The notes under the pieces: generated by a model
What the model was told of the DNA's origin: nothing
Databases searched by the model: none
What the model saw: the letters and a program-made list of their open reading frames with translations, nothing else
Origin: an uncultured Verrucomicrobiales bacterium
GTDB taxonomy: Bacteria; Verrucomicrobiota; Verrucomicrobiia; Verrucomicrobiales; Akkermansiaceae
DNA length: 7,182 nucleotides
Reading direction: 5' to 3'
Assembly: GCA_937969125.1 (NCBI GenBank)
Contig: CALBVA010000251.1
Coordinates: 1 to 7,182 of the forward strand
Made by a program: the position numbers and the translations under genes
In this document: piece after piece, positions 5,446 to 7,182 of the stretch
How positions within the stretch are numbered: the first letter of the stretch is position 1
How the letters are laid out: every line of letters starts with the position of its first letter

Positions 5446-7182
5446 TCAAGGAGCCTGATATTGGGTTCCCAGACGGTAGAATGCGTTAGGTTGGGGTGGG
5501 GCTCCATCTGTGATGGTGAAGAGGTTCGCGGTGGGTTGGCCGGTAATGGCGGGAGTGGCGTAGACGTTCGTGCCAGCGCGGTAGGAATAGATTTCCTCGA
5601 AGCTGCCGTCGGAGAGGTCAGTGGAGCGGTAGAGGATCCAGGTGATCCCTTCGGGGGCGTTGTCAGGGAAGCCGAAGGTAAAGGTGATTTCACCCAGTTC
5701 GCTGTTGGGGCTGGTCCTAGTGATATTGGCCGCGTTGTCAGAGTCAGCAGTGTCAGGGTCGGTGCCGAGGGCGATTTCGATACCGTAGGCATTTCCGTCG
5801 TTATCGTGATCAGTAAACCAGAGGGAAGTGGTGAGATCTGCTTCGAAGGCGCCGAGGTCGATGGTGCCGACTTTACGCGAGTTACCGGCGAGGTCGGTGG
5901 TGGTGGTGTTCGCGGAATCGAGTCCGGCATCGAGGGCGGGAGATCCGACTTTGAGGCGGAGGTCCGTAGGGGAGAAGAAGAGAGGGTCGGTTGGCTCAAG
6001 GTTGTTGTCTGGACTGGCCCCAGAGGTATTGAGTGCGGTAGCCGTCCAATTCTGGATAAGACAGTGGGAGAAGGTGGGAATGCTAGAGCTATTACTCACA
6101 GAAGCTCCAAGGGTAGTGGTGCTTCCGTTTTGGGAGTTGTTCCAGAGAATACAGTTGGCGAGGGAGGGCCGGGATGAGGATGAGTTTCGAATCGCGCCGC
6201 CTAAATTAGCGGAGTTGTTCAAGAAGGAGCAGTTGGCGAGTGAGGGTGAAGAGTTGAAGAAATTTGAAAGCGCACCGCCTGCGGAAGACGCGGAGTTGTT
6301 CAGGAAGACGCAGTTGATCAGTGAGGGAGAGGAAGCTTGGTTAAAAATCGCGCCTCCTTGGCTGGTGGCGGAATTGTTTTGGAAGGAACAGTTGGCGAAT
6401 GAGGGCGAGGAGGATTGATTGAGAATCGCGCCGCCGAATTCAGCGGTGTTGTCGTGGAAGAAGCAGTTGATCAGTGCGGGCAAGGCATTGTTACTTGAGA
6501 TGAAAGCGCTGCCTGCATTGTCTGGAAAAGTCGCGTTGGAATTTCCGCCTGAGATGGTGAAGCCATCGAGCACTGCGAGGGCGTTAGTGGCGTCGGCAGT
6601 GAGGATGTGGTAGGCATTTTCAGAACGATCGCCGCCGCTGGAGTCGTCTTGGTTGAGGTCGCCGGAGAGGATGGTGGGGTGAGATGTGGGGTCACGTTGG
6701 ACGAAGGTGCCACCACCAATAGGGAAGCCACCGTAGACTTGGACGGCTGAGATAAGGGCGAAGGTGGATGTTCGGTCGTTGCCAGTCTGGCCGGGACCAT
6801 TGTCAGGGTAGTAGGAACCCTGTGAGACGAAGATGGCTTGACCGGAAGAGGCAGAAGAAAGGGCTTTCTGAAGGGTGGCGAAGGAGGTGGCCCAAGAGTT
6901 GCCATCTTGGGTGTCATCGCCACTCTTTGAGACATAGATGAAGCCTTGTTGTTCGAAGGCGCCGAGGTCGATGGCTCCGATTCTGCGAGGGTTTCCGGCG
7001 AGGTCTGTGATGGTTGGGTTCGCGGAGTCGAGTCCAGTATTAAGGGCGGGAGAGTCGAGCTGAAGACGGAGGTCGGTAGTGGAGCGGAAGCGTGGGTCGG
7101 TAGGCTCGAGGTTGTTGGATGAGCTTGCTCCGGAGGCATTCAGGGTGGCGGCTGTCCAGTTCTGGATGAGGCAATGGGAGAA
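5446..7182 (-). CDS. Secreted beta-helix / choice-of-anchor-Q repeat protein, 5'-truncated
   Basis: The frame is open to the window edge, so the true start and signal peptide lie beyond 7182; 578 residues are visible. The GTG at 6573 is internal because recognisable domain sequence precedes it. Order (residue 1 = codon 7180-7182): a choice-of-anchor-Q segment (1-77) with NNLEPTDP, TDLRL, SPAL and IDLGAFE; a new module opening with FIYVSKSGDD and NSWATSFSTLQKAL (81-203) including VQVYGGFP, RDPTSHPTILSGD; VLDGFTISGGN (204-214) leading into right-handed beta-helix coils of the NCxFxNNSAxxxGGAI type (to about 370); a second anchor-Q segment (371-447); then a C-terminal tail with a calcium-loop-like DHDNDGNAYGIE and ALGTDPD (458-477), as in thrombospondin type 3 repeats, ending FYRLGTQYQAP. 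Such proteins are secreted or surface-bound and may bind polymers or adhere; no catalytic residues are assignable. No C-terminal membrane barrel or LPXTG motif is present. The stop TGA is at 5446-5448. Confidence 0.85.
   Translation of the reverse strand, partial: FSHCLIQNWTAATLNASGASSSNNLEPTDPRFRSTTDLRLQLDSPALNTGLDSANPTITDLAGNPRRIGAIDLGAFEQQGFIYVSKSGDDTQDGNSWATSFATLQKALSSASSGQAIFVSQGSYYPDNGPGQTGNDRTSTFALISAVQVYGGFPIGGGTFVQRDPTSHPTILSGDLNQDDSSGGDRSENAYHILTADATNALAVLDGFTISGGNSNATFPDNAGSAFISSNNALPALINCFFHDNTAEFGGAILNQSSSPSFANCSFQNNSATSQGGAIFNQASSPSLINCVFLNNSASSAGGALSNFFNSSPSLANCSFLNNSANLGGAIRNSSSSRPSLANCILWNNSQNGSTTTLGASVSNSSSIPTFSHCLIQNWTATALNTSGASPDNNLEPTDPLFFSPTDLRLKVGSPALDAGLDSANTTTTDLAGNSRKVGTIDLGAFEADLTTSLWFTDHDNDGNAYGIEIALGTDPDTADSDNAANITRTSPNSELGEITFTFGFPDNAPEGITWILYRSTDLSDGSFEEIYSYRAGTNVYATPAITGQPTANLFTITDGAPPQPNAFYRLGTQYQAP
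5842..6072 (-). repeat. Direct repeat copy 2 (choice-of-anchor-Q segment)
   Basis: This 231-base stretch encodes 77 residues from FSHCLIQNW to IDLGAFE. It aligns without gaps to 6952-7182, exactly 1110 bases away. By hand alignment about 58 of 77 residues are identical, and many stretches match at the base level (for example TTCGAAGGCGCCGAGGTCGA in both). It marks the end of one ~370-residue module. Confidence 0.9.
6110..6500 (-). repeat. Five tandem beta-helix coil repeats
   Basis: The + strand word around TTGTT (or TTGTC) recurs at about 6137, 6215, 6296, 6374 and 6449, giving spacings of 78, 81, 78 and 75 bases (25-27 residues). On the coding strand each unit carries an NC.F.NNSA-type turn followed by GGAI or a variant and a serine-rich loop. 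These are protein coils rather than a DNA-level mobile or CRISPR repeat, because the spacing keeps the reading frame and varies in multiples of three. Confidence 0.8.
6952..7182 (-). repeat. Direct repeat copy 1 (choice-of-anchor-Q segment), reaching window edge
   Basis: This is the partner of 5842-6072 at a fixed 1110-base offset, encoding the same FSHCLIQNW to IDLGAFE segment. The repeat begins at or beyond the window edge, so the full repeat unit and number of modules cannot be seen. The upstream part of the gene probably holds another coil set. Confidence 0.9.

Noticed and set aside
5461..6177. A 238-codon open frame on the + strand opposite the beta-helix gene
   Set aside because: The product is a glycine/valine/glutamate-rich mirror of the repeat protein with no motif. 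The - strand frame has clear anchor-Q and beta-helix signatures.
6110..6500. Regularly spaced repeats that could suggest a CRISPR array
   Set aside because: Spacing of 75-81 bases follows the reading frame, the repeats are imperfect, and the translation gives beta-helix coils.
6471..7139. A 222-codon open frame on the - strand in another phase of the beta-helix gene
   Set aside because: It is a proline/serine/threonine-rich shadow frame. The phase used by the annotated gene contains the recognisable domains across the whole stretch.

Overview
The window looks like chromosomal DNA of a Gram-negative bacterium, most probably a member of Verrucomicrobiota or another PVC-group lineage. This is inferred from four things: an outer-membrane autotransporter barrel, a very short MenE-type ligase, a PIN-PhoH ATPase, and a large secreted choice-of-anchor-Q/beta-helix protein with a thrombospondin-3-like tail. 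Shine-Dalgarno signals are weak or absent at several starts. The taxonomic call is an inference; no rRNA or tRNA gene is present to confirm it.

Layout. (1) Positions 1-1515 (+) hold the 3' part of a gene that joins a DUF1194 / von Willebrand A-like domain to a C-terminal autotransporter beta-barrel. A strong intrinsic terminator follows (1553-1590). (2) Positions 1639-2637 (+) hold a compact acyl-adenylating enzyme, best read as MenE (o-succinylbenzoate-CoA ligase, menaquinone synthesis), followed by a second terminator-like hairpin (2699-2740). (3) Positions 2780-5248 (+) look like a three-gene operon: a PIN-PhoH protein, a predicted lipoprotein with an RbsD/FucU-like domain, and a very small RNase III-fold protein whose start overlaps the lipoprotein stop (ATGA). 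A possible 37-codon leader ORF (2680-2793) runs through the hairpin and over the phoH start. (4) Positions 5249-5445 are a convergent intergenic gap. (5) Positions 5446-7182 (-) hold the 3' part of a large secreted repeat protein. Two copies of its choice-of-anchor-Q segment lie exactly 1110 bp apart, and five beta-helix coils sit between them. Its 5' end is outside the window.

How the parts relate. The central operon carries two predicted RNA-acting proteins, PIN-PhoH and a mini RNase III, with a lipidated sugar-mutarotase-like protein between them. The two RNA proteins suggest a shared role in RNA or rRNA processing; the lipoprotein's link to them is unexplained. The two edge genes encode surface or secreted proteins. 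The + strand is G-rich in segments (1), (2) and (5) but C-rich in the central operon, so that block may have been inverted or may use different codons.

Best candidates for something not well described: the compact RNase III-like protein and its operon with PIN-PhoH, the lipidated RbsD-like protein, the DUF1194-autotransporter fusion, and the leader-ORF/terminator arrangement before phoH. No CRISPR array, insertion sequence, tRNA or rRNA was seen.
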